Positions 48,939 through 57,810 of a DNA stretch of 64,000 nt are shown here, piece by piece (the first letter of the stretch is position 1; each line of letters begins with the position of its first letter). The position numbers and the translations under genes were made by a program. The notes beneath the pieces were generated by a model, which worked only from the letters and a program-made list of their open reading frames with translations, searched no databases and was not told where the DNA came from. The DNA is from Pseudoalteromonas shioyasakiensis. GTDB taxonomy: Bacteria; Pseudomonadota; Gammaproteobacteria; Enterobacterales; Alteromonadaceae. The stretch covers positions 827,501-891,500 of the forward strand of contig CP058414.1 in NCBI GenBank assembly GCA_013391845.1. The letters are read 5' to 3'.

Positions 48939-50588
48939 ATGACAGGCGCAGAGTTAACAATCGATTTATTAGCTAAACATGGCGTTAAGGATGTTTTTGG
49001 TTACCCGGGTGGTGCCATTATGCCTATTTACGACGCTTTGTACGGTGCGCCAGTCAAACATTATTTGACCCGTCATGAACAAGGGGCTGGCTTTGCCGCT
49101 GTGGGTTTTGCGCGAAGCACAGGTAAGTTAGGCGTGTGTTTTGCTACTTCCGGCCCTGGGGCGACCAACTTAATCACAGCCCTTGCCGATGCGATGATGG
49201 ATTCAGTGCCATTACTTGCTATCACAGGTCAAGTACCAACCGCAGCGATAGGCTCCGACGCCTTTCAGGAAGTGGATGTGTTAGGCATGTCGTTATCTTG
49301 CACCAAGCATAGTTACATGGTTGAAAGAGCTGAAGATTTAGCCGAAATATTACAAGAAGCCATCCACTTAGCGCAAAGCGGCCGTCCTGGTCCTGTGTTA
49401 GTAGATATTCCGAAAGACATCCAAATGGCGCAAGTACCATTTCATCCTTGGTTAGCTGCCGAAGATCACTTACCAAAATTAGACTCAAACCAAGTTGCTA
49501 TTGCCAATCAAATCTTAAGTGAAGCCCAGCGCCCTGTAGCGTATATCGGTGGTGGTGTACAAGCTGCCAGTGCACAAGATGAATTAATGCAGTTTTTAGA
49601 AAAAACACATATGCCTGCAGTATCAACGTTAAAAGCGTTAGGTAGTGTATTACCTGATTATGAATATGACCTAGGAATGCTAGGTATGCATGGTGGTAAA
49701 GCGGCTAACTTAGCGGTGCAAGAGTGTGATGTTTTGGTCTGTATTGGTGCCCGCTTTGACGACCGTGTCACTGGAAACTTAAGCAAGTTTGCGGCAAAAG
49801 CAAAGGTTATTCACCTTGATATTGATGCCGCAGAGATTGGTAAACGTAAGCCTGTAAAAGCGTCATTAGTGGCAGACTTAAAAACTTCATTACCGCAACT
49901 AGAGTGTTTTGTAACTCCAGATGAGTGGCTAACGCACATTGCAAGCATGATGAAAGAGCATGCATGGCGCTATGACTACCCGGGTGAAAAAGTATTCGCA
50001 CCTTATTTATTGAACCAGCTAAGCCAAAAAATGCCATCAACTGGTGTGGTGTGTTGTGATGTGGGTCAGCATCAAATGTGGGTTGCGCAGCACATGAAAT
50101 TTAGTCACCCAAGCAATCATTTAAGTAGTGGTGGTGCAGGTACCATGGGCTTTGGTCTACCAGCAGCCATCGGTGCACAAGTTGCTCGCCCAAATGATTT
50201 TGTGATCACAGTGTCGGGTGATGGTTCAATCATGATGAACATTCAAGAACTGGCAACGATTCGTCGTAACAATCTGCCAGTTAAAATTTTAATCTTAGAT
50301 AACCAACGTTTAGGCATGGTACGTCAATGGCAGCAGCTATTTTTTGAAGGTCGTTATTCTGAAACAAACCTTTCAGATAATCCTGATTTTGTGCAGTTAG
50401 CAGCAGTGTTTGGTATTCCAGGTCAAACTATCACTAAAGCAGATGAAGTTGATGCTGCGGTTGATGCGTTAGTAACTAGTAAAGGTCCATACATTCTCCA
50501 TGCCTGTATCGATGATAAAGAAAATGTATGGCCGCTTGTACCGCCTGGTGCAGCCAACGATGAAATGATGACGGAGACAGTAAAATGA
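48939..50588 (+). CDS. ilvG: Acetolactate synthase large subunit IlvG (AHAS II type)
   Basis: This is the catalytic subunit of thiamine-dependent acetohydroxyacid synthase, the first common step of Val/Leu/Ile synthesis. The TPP-activating glutamate is E47 in HEQGAGFAAVGFARS, the GPGATN segment and the GDGSIMMN TPP motif are present, and the length of 549 residues is normal. Unlike the known frameshifted ilvG of E. coli K-12, this gene is intact. It overlaps ilvM by four bases. Confidence 0.96.
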   Translation: MTGAELTIDLLAKHGVKDVFGYPGGAIMPIYDALYGAPVKHYLTRHEQGAGFAAVGFARSTGKLGVCFATSGPGATNLITALADAMMDSVPLLAITGQVPTAAIGSDAFQEVDVLGMSLSCTKHSYMVERAEDLAEILQEAIHLAQSGRPGPVLVDIPKDIQMAQVPFHPWLAAEDHLPKLDSNQVAIANQILSEAQRPVAYIGGGVQAASAQDELMQFLEKTHMPAVSTLKALGSVLPDYEYDLGMLGMHGGKAANLAVQECDVLVCIGARFDDRVTGNLSKFAAKAKVIHLDIDAAEIGKRKPVKASLVADLKTSLPQLECFVTPDEWLTHIASMMKEHAWRYDYPGEKVFAPYLLNQLSQKMPSTGVVCCDVGQHQMWVAQHMKFSHPSNHLSSGGAGTMGFGLPAAIGAQVARPNDFVITVSGDGSIMMNIQELATIRRNNLPVKILILDNQRLGMVRQWQQLFFEGRYSETNLSDNPDFVQLAAVFGIPGQTITKADEVDAAVDALVTSKGPYILHACIDDKENVWPLVPPGAANDEMMTETVK

Positions 50589-50830
50589 AACACACCCTAA
50601 CGATTGCACTAAAGAATCAAAGTGTCGCTGTAGAGCGCTTTTTACGCGTTGCGCGTCATCGCGGCTTTGACCTAACAACAATGAATTTAGAAATGGCTGA
50701 TGAAGCGTTTCACGTCACCATGACAGTAGACAGCGATAAGCCGATTTATCTACTAACATCACAGTTGAGTAAATTGGTCGATGTAAAACACGTCAATGTT
50801 GAAAACCAATTTCAACAACAAGCAATCTAG
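50585..50830 (+). CDS. ilvM: Acetolactate synthase small subunit IlvM
   Basis: This is the regulatory ACT-type subunit of acetohydroxyacid synthase, 81 residues, as in the IlvM class (E. coli 87). The segment SVAVERFLRVARHRGFDLTTMN is typical. It overlaps ilvG with ATGA, giving coupled synthesis of the two subunits. The ilvE transaminase gene usually found next in enterobacteria is missing; ilvD follows after 103 bases. Confidence 0.93.
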   Translation: MKHTLTIALKNQSVAVERFLRVARHRGFDLTTMNLEMADEAFHVTMTVDSDKPIYLLTSQLSKLVDVKHVNVENQFQQQAI

Positions 50831-50900
50831 TATAAATCAACAGGTAACTAGAGCAATCAAACTGATGCTTTAGTGAGTAATAAATTAGGAATGAGGAAGT

Positions 50901-50916
50901 CAGTGGCATGCCACTG
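50901..50916 (+). promoter_or_regulatory. Perfect 16-base palindrome before ilvD
   Basis: CAGTGGCATGCCACTG is a complete palindrome ending 17 bases before the ilvD ATG and about 5 bases before its GAGG site. It could be a small mRNA hairpin that affects ribosome loading or an operator. Neither is proved. Confidence 0.4.
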
Positions 50917-50933
50917 CAAAAACTGAGGTAATT

Positions 50934-52790
50934 ATGGCTAAATTAAGAAGTGCAACAACAACAGAGGGTCGAAAACGTGCAGGAGCGCGTGCTTTATGGC
51001 GTGCAACAGGAATGACAGATAAAGATTTCGGTAAGCCTATTATCGCTGTTGTAAACTCGTACACTCAGTTTGTACCGGGTCATGTTCACCTTAACCAGCT
51101 CAGTGAGCTGATGGCCGAAACCATTACCGAAGCGGGTGGTGTACCAAAAGAATTTAATACTATTGCAATCGATGATGGTATCGCGATGGGTCACGGCGGA
51201 ATGCTGTATTCACTCCCATCGCGTGATTTAATTGCTGACTCAGTTGAGTACATGGTAAATGCCCACTGCGCTGATGCCATGATCTGTATTTCTAACTGTG
51301 ACAAGATCACTCCTGGAATGATGCTGGCAGCACTTCGTTTAAACATTCCTGTCATTTTTGTATCAGGTGGTCCAATGGAGGCGGGTAAAACACGCCTTGC
51401 TGATATCGACATCAAACTTGATTTAGTTGATGCCATGGTTAAGGGTGCTGATACTTCAGTAAGCGATGAAGACTCTGAAAAAGTTGAGCGCTCGGCATGC
51501 CCTACCTGTGGTTCATGTTCGGGTATGTTTACTGCTAACTCAATGAACTGTTTATTAGAAGCGATTGGTCTGGCACTACCGGGTAACGGTACTACACTTG
51601 CGACCCACAAAGACCGTAAACAACTGTATGTTGAAGCAGGTGCACGCATTGTTGATTTATGTCGTGAGTATTATCAAAAAGATAATGCAGCAGTGTTACC
51701 ACGCGCTATTGCCAATCGTACCGCTTTCATGAATGCAATGGTGGTTGATATTGCTATGGGTGGATCATCAAATACGGTTTTACACTTACTAGCAGCAGCG
51801 CAAGAAGCGGGTGTTGATTTTGATATGTCGCATATCGATGAGCTTTCTCGCAAAACACCATTCTTATGTAAAGTGGCACCAGCGACAAACAAATACCATA
51901 TTGAAGATGTACATCGCGCTGGTGGCATGATGGCTATTATCCGTGAGTTAGGTAAAGCAGGCCTTGTCGATTTATCTGTTGATCATGTGGCGGGTCATAC
52001 AATGGCTGAAATGGTAACTAAATGGGATGCGACTGATCCAAGTAATGAAGTAGCGCAAAAATTTTATAAAGCAGGCCCTGCTGGTATCCGCACAACAAAA
52101 GCAATGAGCCAAGAATGCCGCTGGCCTGAACTGGATAATGACCGTGAAAATGGTTGTATCCGCAGCGTTGAAAATGCGTTTCGTCAAGATGGTGGCTTAG
52201 CGGTGCTATCGGGTAACTTAGCCCTTGATGGTTGTATTGTTAAAAGTGCTGGTGTGGTTGAAGAAATGCTGCATTTTGAAGGCCCAGCAGTCGTTTACGA
52301 ATCACAGGATGACTCGGTTGAAGGCATTCTTAACGGTGAAGTAAAAGCGGGTGATGTTGTTGTGATTCGCTACGAAGGGCCAAAAGGCGGCCCAGGCATG
52401 CAAGAAATGCTGTACCCAACCAGTTATTTAAAATCAGTTGGCTTAGGTGAAAAGTGTGCGCTGATCACTGATGGTCGTTTCTCAGGTGGTACATCGGGTT
52501 TATCAATTGGTCACGTTTCCCCAGAAGCGGCAAGCGGTGGTGCAATTGCCTATGTTGAAAATGGCGATAAGATAGTAATTGATATCGCAACTCGCGAAAT
52601 CACATTAGCTCTTTCTGATGAAGAGCTTGAAGCTCGTAAGCAAAAGCAACTTGCACGCGGGAAAGATGCTTACAAACCTCTAGATCGTGACCGTTATGTT
52701 TCATCTGCACTTAAAGCCTATGCCTTACTAGCCACCAGTGCAGACAAAGGAGCTGTGCGTGATTTAGCTAAACTTGAGGAGCTTAGTTAA
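50934..52790 (+). CDS. ilvD: Dihydroxy-acid dehydratase IlvD
   Basis: IlvD is an iron-sulfur dehydratase forming the 2-keto acids of Val and Ile synthesis. Cluster-binding cysteines appear in [11 protein letters not shown] and [19 protein letters not shown] (residues ~115-205). The length of 618 residues matches E. coli (616). It lies two bases before ilvA, so it is in the same operon. Confidence 0.97.
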   Translation: MAKLRSATTTEGRKRAGARALWRATGMTDKDFGKPIIAVVNSYTQFVPGHVHLNQLSELMAETITEAGGVPKEFNTIAIDDGIAMGHGGMLYSLPSRDLIADSVEYMVNAHCADAMICISNCDKITPGMMLAALRLNIPVIFVSGGPMEAGKTRLADIDIKLDLVDAMVKGADTSVSDEDSEKVERSACPTCGSCSGMFTANSMNCLLEAIGLALPGNGTTLATHKDRKQLYVEAGARIVDLCREYYQKDNAAVLPRAIANRTAFMNAMVVDIAMGGSSNTVLHLLAAAQEAGVDFDMSHIDELSRKTPFLCKVAPATNKYHIEDVHRAGGMMAIIRELGKAGLVDLSVDHVAGHTMAEMVTKWDATDPSNEVAQKFYKAGPAGIRTTKAMSQECRWPELDNDRENGCIRSVENAFRQDGGLAVLSGNLALDGCIVKSAGVVEEMLHFEGPAVVYESQDDSVEGILNGEVKAGDVVVIRYEGPKGGPGMQEMLYPTSYLKSVGLGEKCALITDGRFSGGTSGLSIGHVSPEAASGGAIAYVENGDKIVIDIATREITLALSDEELEARKQKQLARGKDAYKPLDRDRYVSSALKAYALLATSADKGAVRDLAKLEELS

Positions 52791-52792
52791 TT

Positions 52793-54346
52793 ATGGTTTC
52801 TCAAGAGCTCGATTATTTTCGCGCTATCATTCAAGCGAACATGGAGCCGCTTGCAAAAGTCACTGAGGTTAGCGAAATGGCTGATCTTAGTGCTCGGCTA
52901 GGCAATCATGTGTGGTTAAAGCGTGAAGACCAACAACCTGTTTATTCATTTAAACTACGCGGTGCATTTCATAAATTGAGCAAATTGCCAAAAGGTTCTG
53001 ATGTGATTACAGCATCGGCTGGTAATCATGCGCAAGGCGTAGCTCTAAGTGCTTCATTTTTAGGGCATAAAGCAACTATTGTTATGCCTGTTACAACACC
53101 AGAAATTAAAGTGAATGCAGTGCGTTCTTTAGGTGGTGAAGTGGTATTACACGGCCATCATTTTGATGCTGCAAAGGCTCATGCTCTAGAGCTCACAGAG
53201 CAGCGCAATGGGGTGTTTGTACCACCGTTTGATGATGCAGATGTGATTGTTGGTCAAGGTACCGTTGCTCGTGAATTAATGCAGCAACTCAATGATCTTG
53301 ATGCAGTCTTTATTCCTGTAGGCGGAGGTGGTTTACTTGCAGGCATGGCAGTGTACATTAAGTCGTTACGTCCTGATATTAAAGTCATCGGTGTTGAAGC
53401 CGATGAGAGTGCCTGCTTAAAAGCAGCCCTTGAAGCAGGTAAGCCGGTTGAGCTTGACCGTGTTGGTAGCTTTGCAGATGGTGTAGCAGTAAAAGTCATC
53501 GGCACAGAAACGTTTCGTTTAGCACAAAAGTTTTGTGATGAAGTGGTGACTGTAACGGGCGATGAAATCTGCGCAGCAATGCAAGATATCTTTGTTTCGA
53601 CTCGCGCTATAGCTGAACCTTCAGGGGCATTATCAACAGCTGGCTTGAAAAAATGGTGTCAACAAAATGGAGTGAAAGGTTTAAATGTAGCCGCGATTTT
53701 ATCGGGTGCAAATTTAAACTTCGACCGCTTACGTTATGTTGCTGAACGAACAGCTCTTGGCGAAAAGAACGAAGCATTGCTTGCCGTGACTATCAAAGAA
53801 GAGAAGGGCAGCTTTAAGCAGTTTTGTAACTCGTTAGGTGGCAGAGCTATCACCGAATTTAATTATCGCTATGCAGGCCCTGGCGAAGCACAAATCTTTG
53901 TAGGTATTGCTTTAAGACAAGGCCAACAAGAGCTTGATGAGCTAAAAGCGACACTGACAGAAAACGGCTATACGTTTTGTGACCTATCAGATAACGAGCT
54001 GGCTAAATTGCATATTCGTTATATGGTTGGTGGTAAAGCGCCAGCTCAACTTCATGAGCGTTTATTACGCTTTGAGTTTCCTGAATACCCAGGCGCACTG
54101 GCACGATTCTTAGATACCCTTGGTAGTAACTGGAATATTACTTTATTCCATTACCGCAACCATGGTGGATCGATTGGTAATGTGCTGGCGGCCTTTGCTA
54201 TTGAACCGAGTGATTATGAGGTATTCAATGAGCATTTGAACCGTTTGGGATACAACGTTCAAGATGAAACGAACAACCCATGTTTCACCCAGTTCTTAAC
54301 TAGCCAAGGTCAAGAACTTAGTGAAGTTAAAGCGGCAAATCAGTAG
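52793..54346 (+). CDS. ilvA: Threonine ammonia-lyase IlvA, biosynthetic
   Basis: This PLP enzyme deaminates threonine to 2-oxobutanoate, the committed step to isoleucine, and is inhibited by Ile. The PLP lysine is K54 in YSFKLRGAF, followed by the SAGNHAQGVA and VGGGGLLAG phosphate loops. The C-terminal half has two ACT-like regulatory domains (about 325-400 and 420-495, the second starting near LLRFEFPEYPGALARFL). The length of 517 residues matches the biosynthetic, allosteric form, not the catabolic TdcB. It is the last gene of the operon. Confidence 0.96.
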   Translation: MVSQELDYFRAIIQANMEPLAKVTEVSEMADLSARLGNHVWLKREDQQPVYSFKLRGAFHKLSKLPKGSDVITASAGNHAQGVALSASFLGHKATIVMPVTTPEIKVNAVRSLGGEVVLHGHHFDAAKAHALELTEQRNGVFVPPFDDADVIVGQGTVARELMQQLNDLDAVFIPVGGGGLLAGMAVYIKSLRPDIKVIGVEADESACLKAALEAGKPVELDRVGSFADGVAVKVIGTETFRLAQKFCDEVVTVTGDEICAAMQDIFVSTRAIAEPSGALSTAGLKKWCQQNGVKGLNVAAILSGANLNFDRLRYVAERTALGEKNEALLAVTIKEEKGSFKQFCNSLGGRAITEFNYRYAGPGEAQIFVGIALRQGQQELDELKATLTENGYTFCDLSDNELAKLHIRYMVGGKAPAQLHERLLRFEFPEYPGALARFLDTLGSNWNITLFHYRNHGGSIGNVLAAFAIEPSDYEVFNEHLNRLGYNVQDETNNPCFTQFLTSQGQELSEVKAANQ

Positions 54347-54355
54347 CTTAATATA

Positions 54356-54388
54356 ATCAAGACTGTTCACTAGCAGTCTTGATTTTTC
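54356..54388 (+). terminator. Terminator of the ilv operon
   Basis: ATCAAGACTG and CAGTCTTGAT form a perfect ten-base-pair stem, followed by TTTTCC. It lies ten bases after the ilvA stop. Confidence 0.93.
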
Positions 54389-54436
54389 CTCTATTTTTCC
54401 TATAGTTAATGCACGGTTCTCGAGCAAGGATGATGC

Positions 54437-55480
54437 GTGCAAGGTATAAAAAGCCTACTAGGGTTAATCTGTTTAATGCTCTCTATGAGCGCACTGTGCG
54501 CTGATAAAGTTAGCTTACAATTAAAATGGACTCACCAGTATCAATTTGCAGGCTATTATATGGCTGCAGAAAAAGGCTTTTATAAGGAAGCGGGCCTTGA
54601 TGTCTCTATTATACCTGCCGATCCAAACCACCCAGATACCTTCCCTAAAGTGTTAAGCGGCAAAGCTGACTTTGCTATTACTCACTCAGGCATATTACAA
54701 AAGCGCCAGCAAGGCGCACCGGTTGTTGCCCTTGGGGCAATATTGCAGTTTTCGCCTTATTGCTGGATGGTAAAAAATAACTCAGATATTTTTCAGCCTA
54801 GAGACTTTGCTGGTAAAAAGCTAAGTAAAATCGGTTCAATAGAAAATGCTGAGTTACTGGTGATGTTACAGCGTGCAGGATTGAGCCTAGAAAGCTTGAT
54901 GGCAGCTAGCCATGAAGGAGGCGTTAAAGAGTGGCTCGCCGGTGATATAGATGCGGTGCAAGTTTATGTCACTAATGAGCCTTACACGATGACATTGCAA
55001 GGAGTAGGTCACCGACTCATTTGCCCGCAAAAGTTTGGTTTGAATGTGTATGGCGATATTTTATATACCTCTGAGCAATTTTTAGCGAAAAAGCCAGAGG
55101 TTGTTGAGCGCTTTTATCGTGCCAGCTTAAAAGGGTGGCGTTATGCCTTATTACACTTAGAAGAAAGCATCGATGTAACCAAGCAGCACTATGCTACCCA
55201 GAAAAGCGTACAAGAGCTGGCCTATGAAGCGCATGTTTTAAAAAGCTACATCCAACCTCCAGGAATTAATCTAGGTAATATGTCGATGGCAAAGTGGCGC
55301 TTGATTGCAGATTTATATGGCTTAGATCAGGATGAGTTTGATCAGGCTTTTGAAGGCTTTATGTATGATCAACAGCAAACAGAAGGGTTTGAGCTATCTT
55401 GGATGCTGATCCTTGCAATCATTTTAAGTATTGCATGTGTGCCATTGTACATTCGCTTGATCAGCAGTAACCGACGTTAA
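54437..55480 (+). CDS. NMT1/THI5-like periplasmic binding protein with C-terminal membrane anchor
   Basis: A 347-residue protein with a signal peptide (1-22, ending ALCA). Its core resembles NMT1/THI5-type substrate-binding proteins: LQLKWTHQYQFAGYYMAAEK, then FYKEAGLDVSI and KADFAITHSG. A single hydrophobic helix near the C-terminus (about 324-341) is followed by only five or six residues. In many marine gammaproteobacteria such a domain is fused through this helix to PAS/GGDEF or kinase domains, so this looks like the sensor half alone. No ABC permease or ATPase is adjacent. The start is a GTG with an AAGGA site. Confidence 0.85.
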   Translation: MQGIKSLLGLICLMLSMSALCADKVSLQLKWTHQYQFAGYYMAAEKGFYKEAGLDVSIIPADPNHPDTFPKVLSGKADFAITHSGILQKRQQGAPVVALGAILQFSPYCWMVKNNSDIFQPRDFAGKKLSKIGSIENAELLVMLQRAGLSLESLMAASHEGGVKEWLAGDIDAVQVYVTNEPYTMTLQGVGHRLICPQKFGLNVYGDILYTSEQFLAKKPEVVERFYRASLKGWRYALLHLEESIDVTKQHYATQKSVQELAYEAHVLKSYIQPPGINLGNMSMAKWRLIADLYGLDQDEFDQAFEGFMYDQQQTEGFELSWMLILAIILSIACVPLYIRLISSNRR

Positions 55481-55530
55481 ATAAGATAAAAACTGTTATA
55501 CTGCTTTTTATTTCTTGTCGCTAAGTAGTT

Positions 55531-56709
55531 ATGACACTTGCCGAGCACTTTGCTGCCTTAGATGCACTGCTATTTTCAACCCGCCAATACTGGCAATGTA
55601 CCGCATTTGATTTTGATGATCTTCCTTGGCCTGAATTAGCCCACTTATTATGGGCGCTGGATGACCAACAAGTGAGTGAACTAGATGCCGATCAGCAAGC
55701 TTTATATCGTTATTTTGCTGATGAAATTGAAAACATTGAACAGCTGGCTGAGTTGTGTGAGTTACCTGCTATCAATTTGGCTCGTAATGAGTTTCCGTTT
55801 TGGATAAGTAATGGCATTAAAGGCCGTAAATTTGAGCAATTACAAGACTTTGTTGCAGCTGTTAGTCAGCAGTCATTTAACCAGCCCGTTTTAGAATGGT
55901 GCGCAGGTAAGGGGCATTTAGGTCGTATGTTGGCATTTAATGGAGCGCCAAGTGTACATAGCATTGAGCTACAACAACACTTGTGTGATCAAGGTCAGCA
56001 CAGTGCTAAGCAACAGCAATTGGCAATGCAATTTTCACAAGCTGATGTATTAACCGACGACACCGATGGTTTTTTTGAGCGCCAGCAGCATGCAGTTGCT
56101 TTACATGCCTGTGGTCGTTTGCATCAAACATTTATGCAGCAAGCGAGCAAAGCGAAAACCCAGCAAATCAGCTTTTCACCATGTTGTTATCATTTATTCA
56201 CAGATAACGCCTATCAAGCAATGAGCGAGCCTGCAAAACAAAGCCAGCTTGCGCTTACTCATCGCGATTTAAAACTAGCGCTGCAAGAAACTGTGACCGC
56301 ACCAAGCCGAGTTGATAAGGTAAGAAAAACAGAAGTTGAATGGCGACTTGGATTTGATGCATTACGTAAATCACTCACTGGTGAAATGCACTATGTAAGT
56401 GTGCCATCAGTGAACAAAGCTATTTTTTCTGATTCTTTTGGTTCATTTTGTTTATGGGCTGCTGAGAAAAAATCATTATCACTGCCTGAAGGTATTGATT
56501 ACAATAAGTTTTTAACTATAGGTAAAAAACGCAAAAGGGTTACTGAGCGAGTTGAACTCGTCCGACATGTATTCAGAAGGGCAATTGAAGTTTGGCTCGT
56601 GCTCGATCGTGCTTTATATTTGCAACAACAAGGTTATCAAGTAACAGTTAGTACGTTTTGTGAAAAGCAGCTGACACCAAGGAATATCTTGATCCAAGCT
56701 AATTATTAA
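55531..56709 (+). CDS. Putative SAM-dependent methyltransferase (Methyltransf_32-like)
   Basis: A 392-residue cytosolic protein. The SAM-binding motif appears as LEWCAGKGHLGRML (about 124-137). A later ISFSPCCYHLF segment with paired Cys and His is typical of a family related to METTL25-type and GSTCD-type proteins. The substrate is unknown; RNA or another aromatic or amine acceptor is possible. It is followed 18 bases later by a carbonic anhydrase gene and may share a transcript with it. Confidence 0.82.
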   Translation: MTLAEHFAALDALLFSTRQYWQCTAFDFDDLPWPELAHLLWALDDQQVSELDADQQALYRYFADEIENIEQLAELCELPAINLARNEFPFWISNGIKGRKFEQLQDFVAAVSQQSFNQPVLEWCAGKGHLGRMLAFNGAPSVHSIELQQHLCDQGQHSAKQQQLAMQFSQADVLTDDTDGFFERQQHAVALHACGRLHQTFMQQASKAKTQQISFSPCCYHLFTDNAYQAMSEPAKQSQLALTHRDLKLALQETVTAPSRVDKVRKTEVEWRLGFDALRKSLTGEMHYVSVPSVNKAIFSDSFGSFCLWAAEKKSLSLPEGIDYNKFLTIGKKRKRVTERVELVRHVFRRAIEVWLVLDRALYLQQQGYQVTVSTFCEKQLTPRNILIQANY

Positions 56710-56727
56710 ATACCGTAAAGAGGCGCA

Positions 56728-57390
56728 ATGAGAAAGTTAAAAAATTTATTCGAAAATAATAGACGTTGGGCTGCGCGTACGAGTGAAAGTGATCCTGAGT
56801 TTTTTAAAATTCTATCAATGCAGCAAAATCCAGAGTACCTGTGGATCGGTTGTTCTGATTCACGTGTACCTGCAAATGAAATAGTAGACTTGCTACCTGG
56901 AGAGTTATTTGTTCATCGAAACGTAGCAAATGTCGTTGTTCATACTGATCATAACTGTCTTTCGGTGATGCAATATGCCGTTGAAGTACTTAAAGTGAAG
57001 CACATAATGGTCGTTGGCCACTATGGTTGTGGTGGTGTACAGGCGGTATTGAACGGAGCGAGTTTTGGTTTAATTGATAACTGGCTTCGTCATGTAGGTG
57101 ATGTAAAAGAAAAACACATTGAACAACTCAACTCATTACCAGAACAAGAGCGTTTAAATAGCCTGATAGAACTCAACGTTATTGAACAAGTACGTAATGT
57201 TTGCCGTACTAATATCGTCCAAGATGCCTGGGCAAAAGGTCAAGATTTAACAATCCATGGTTGGGTTTATGGTTTAGCCAATGGCCACCTTAATGATTTA
57301 GAGTCGGTAGTAACTTGTGCTGAAGAAGCCAGTGATACATACGGAATTGCGGTTAAGCGTGTTTTCGAACGCGTTGCCGAAAAAAGTTAA
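56728..57390 (+). CDS. can: Beta-class carbonic anhydrase
   Basis: This zinc enzyme interconverts CO2 and bicarbonate in the cytosol. The zinc ligands are C42, H98 and C101 with the catalytic D44-R46 dyad (GCSDSR, VVGHYGCGG), in the same numbering as the E. coli Can protein. The length of 220 residues is identical to that enzyme. A strong bidirectional terminator follows. Confidence 0.96.
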   Translation: MRKLKNLFENNRRWAARTSESDPEFFKILSMQQNPEYLWIGCSDSRVPANEIVDLLPGELFVHRNVANVVVHTDHNCLSVMQYAVEVLKVKHIMVVGHYGCGGVQAVLNGASFGLIDNWLRHVGDVKEKHIEQLNSLPEQERLNSLIELNVIEQVRNVCRTNIVQDAWAKGQDLTIHGWVYGLANGHLNDLESVVTCAEEASDTYGIAVKRVFERVAEKS

Positions 57391-57405
57391 TACCGAATAT
57401 GGTAG

Positions 57406-57437
57406 AAAAAAGGAGAGCTAATTAGCTCTCCTTTTTT
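57406..57437. terminator. Bidirectional terminator between can and ubiK
   Basis: AAAAAAGGAGAGCTA pairs with TAGCTCTCCTTTTTT, with T runs for both strands. It serves the converging can and ubiK genes. Confidence 0.92.
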
Positions 57438-57699
57438 ATTGTTCGTCTTGTTTGCTAGCAAGTTGCTGCTCAAGTAAAGCAACTTTCTCTTCAAGCTCAG
57501 TGAGTTTCTCACGAGTACGAATAAGTACTTGGCTTTGAATATCAAACTCATCACGGCTTACAAAGTCCATCTCAGCAAGTTTGTTTTGAATAGCTTGCTT
57601 AGTCTTGCCTTCGACTGTTTCGGCAAGGTTTTTCACGCCTTGTGGCATGTTATCAGTGATTTGCTTAGCGATTTCTTCAAGTTTTGCTGGGTTAATCAT
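57436..57699 (-). CDS. ubiK: Ubiquinone biosynthesis accessory factor UbiK
   Basis: An 87-residue coiled-coil protein that assists the UbiJ-centred ubiquinone biosynthesis complex. It begins INPAKLEEIAKQI, continues with FVSRDEFDIQSQVL, and ends with a heptad-rich helix (KLTELEEKVALLEQQL), the pattern of the BMFP/YqiC family. The start at 57699 has an AAGGGA site; the longer ORF with 44 extra N-terminal residues is not supported. It faces rep across a 111-base gap holding both promoters. Confidence 0.92.
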   Translation of the reverse strand: MINPAKLEEIAKQITDNMPQGVKNLAETVEGKTKQAIQNKLAEMDFVSRDEFDIQSQVLIRTREKLTELEEKVALLEQQLASKQDEQ

Positions 57700-57810
57700 C
57701 TTCGTCCCTTGAGTCACGTAAAAAAACAATCTTACCTTATTGGCTAGGCGTAGTGTAGTGATTACGGTAAAATTGCCCGTCCTATCTTTGGATAATTTCT
57801 TTAGGGGCTT

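Noticed and set aside
48939..50588. Possible ilvG frameshift as in E. coli K-12
   Set aside because: The reading frame is intact over its full 549 codons with all TPP motifs.
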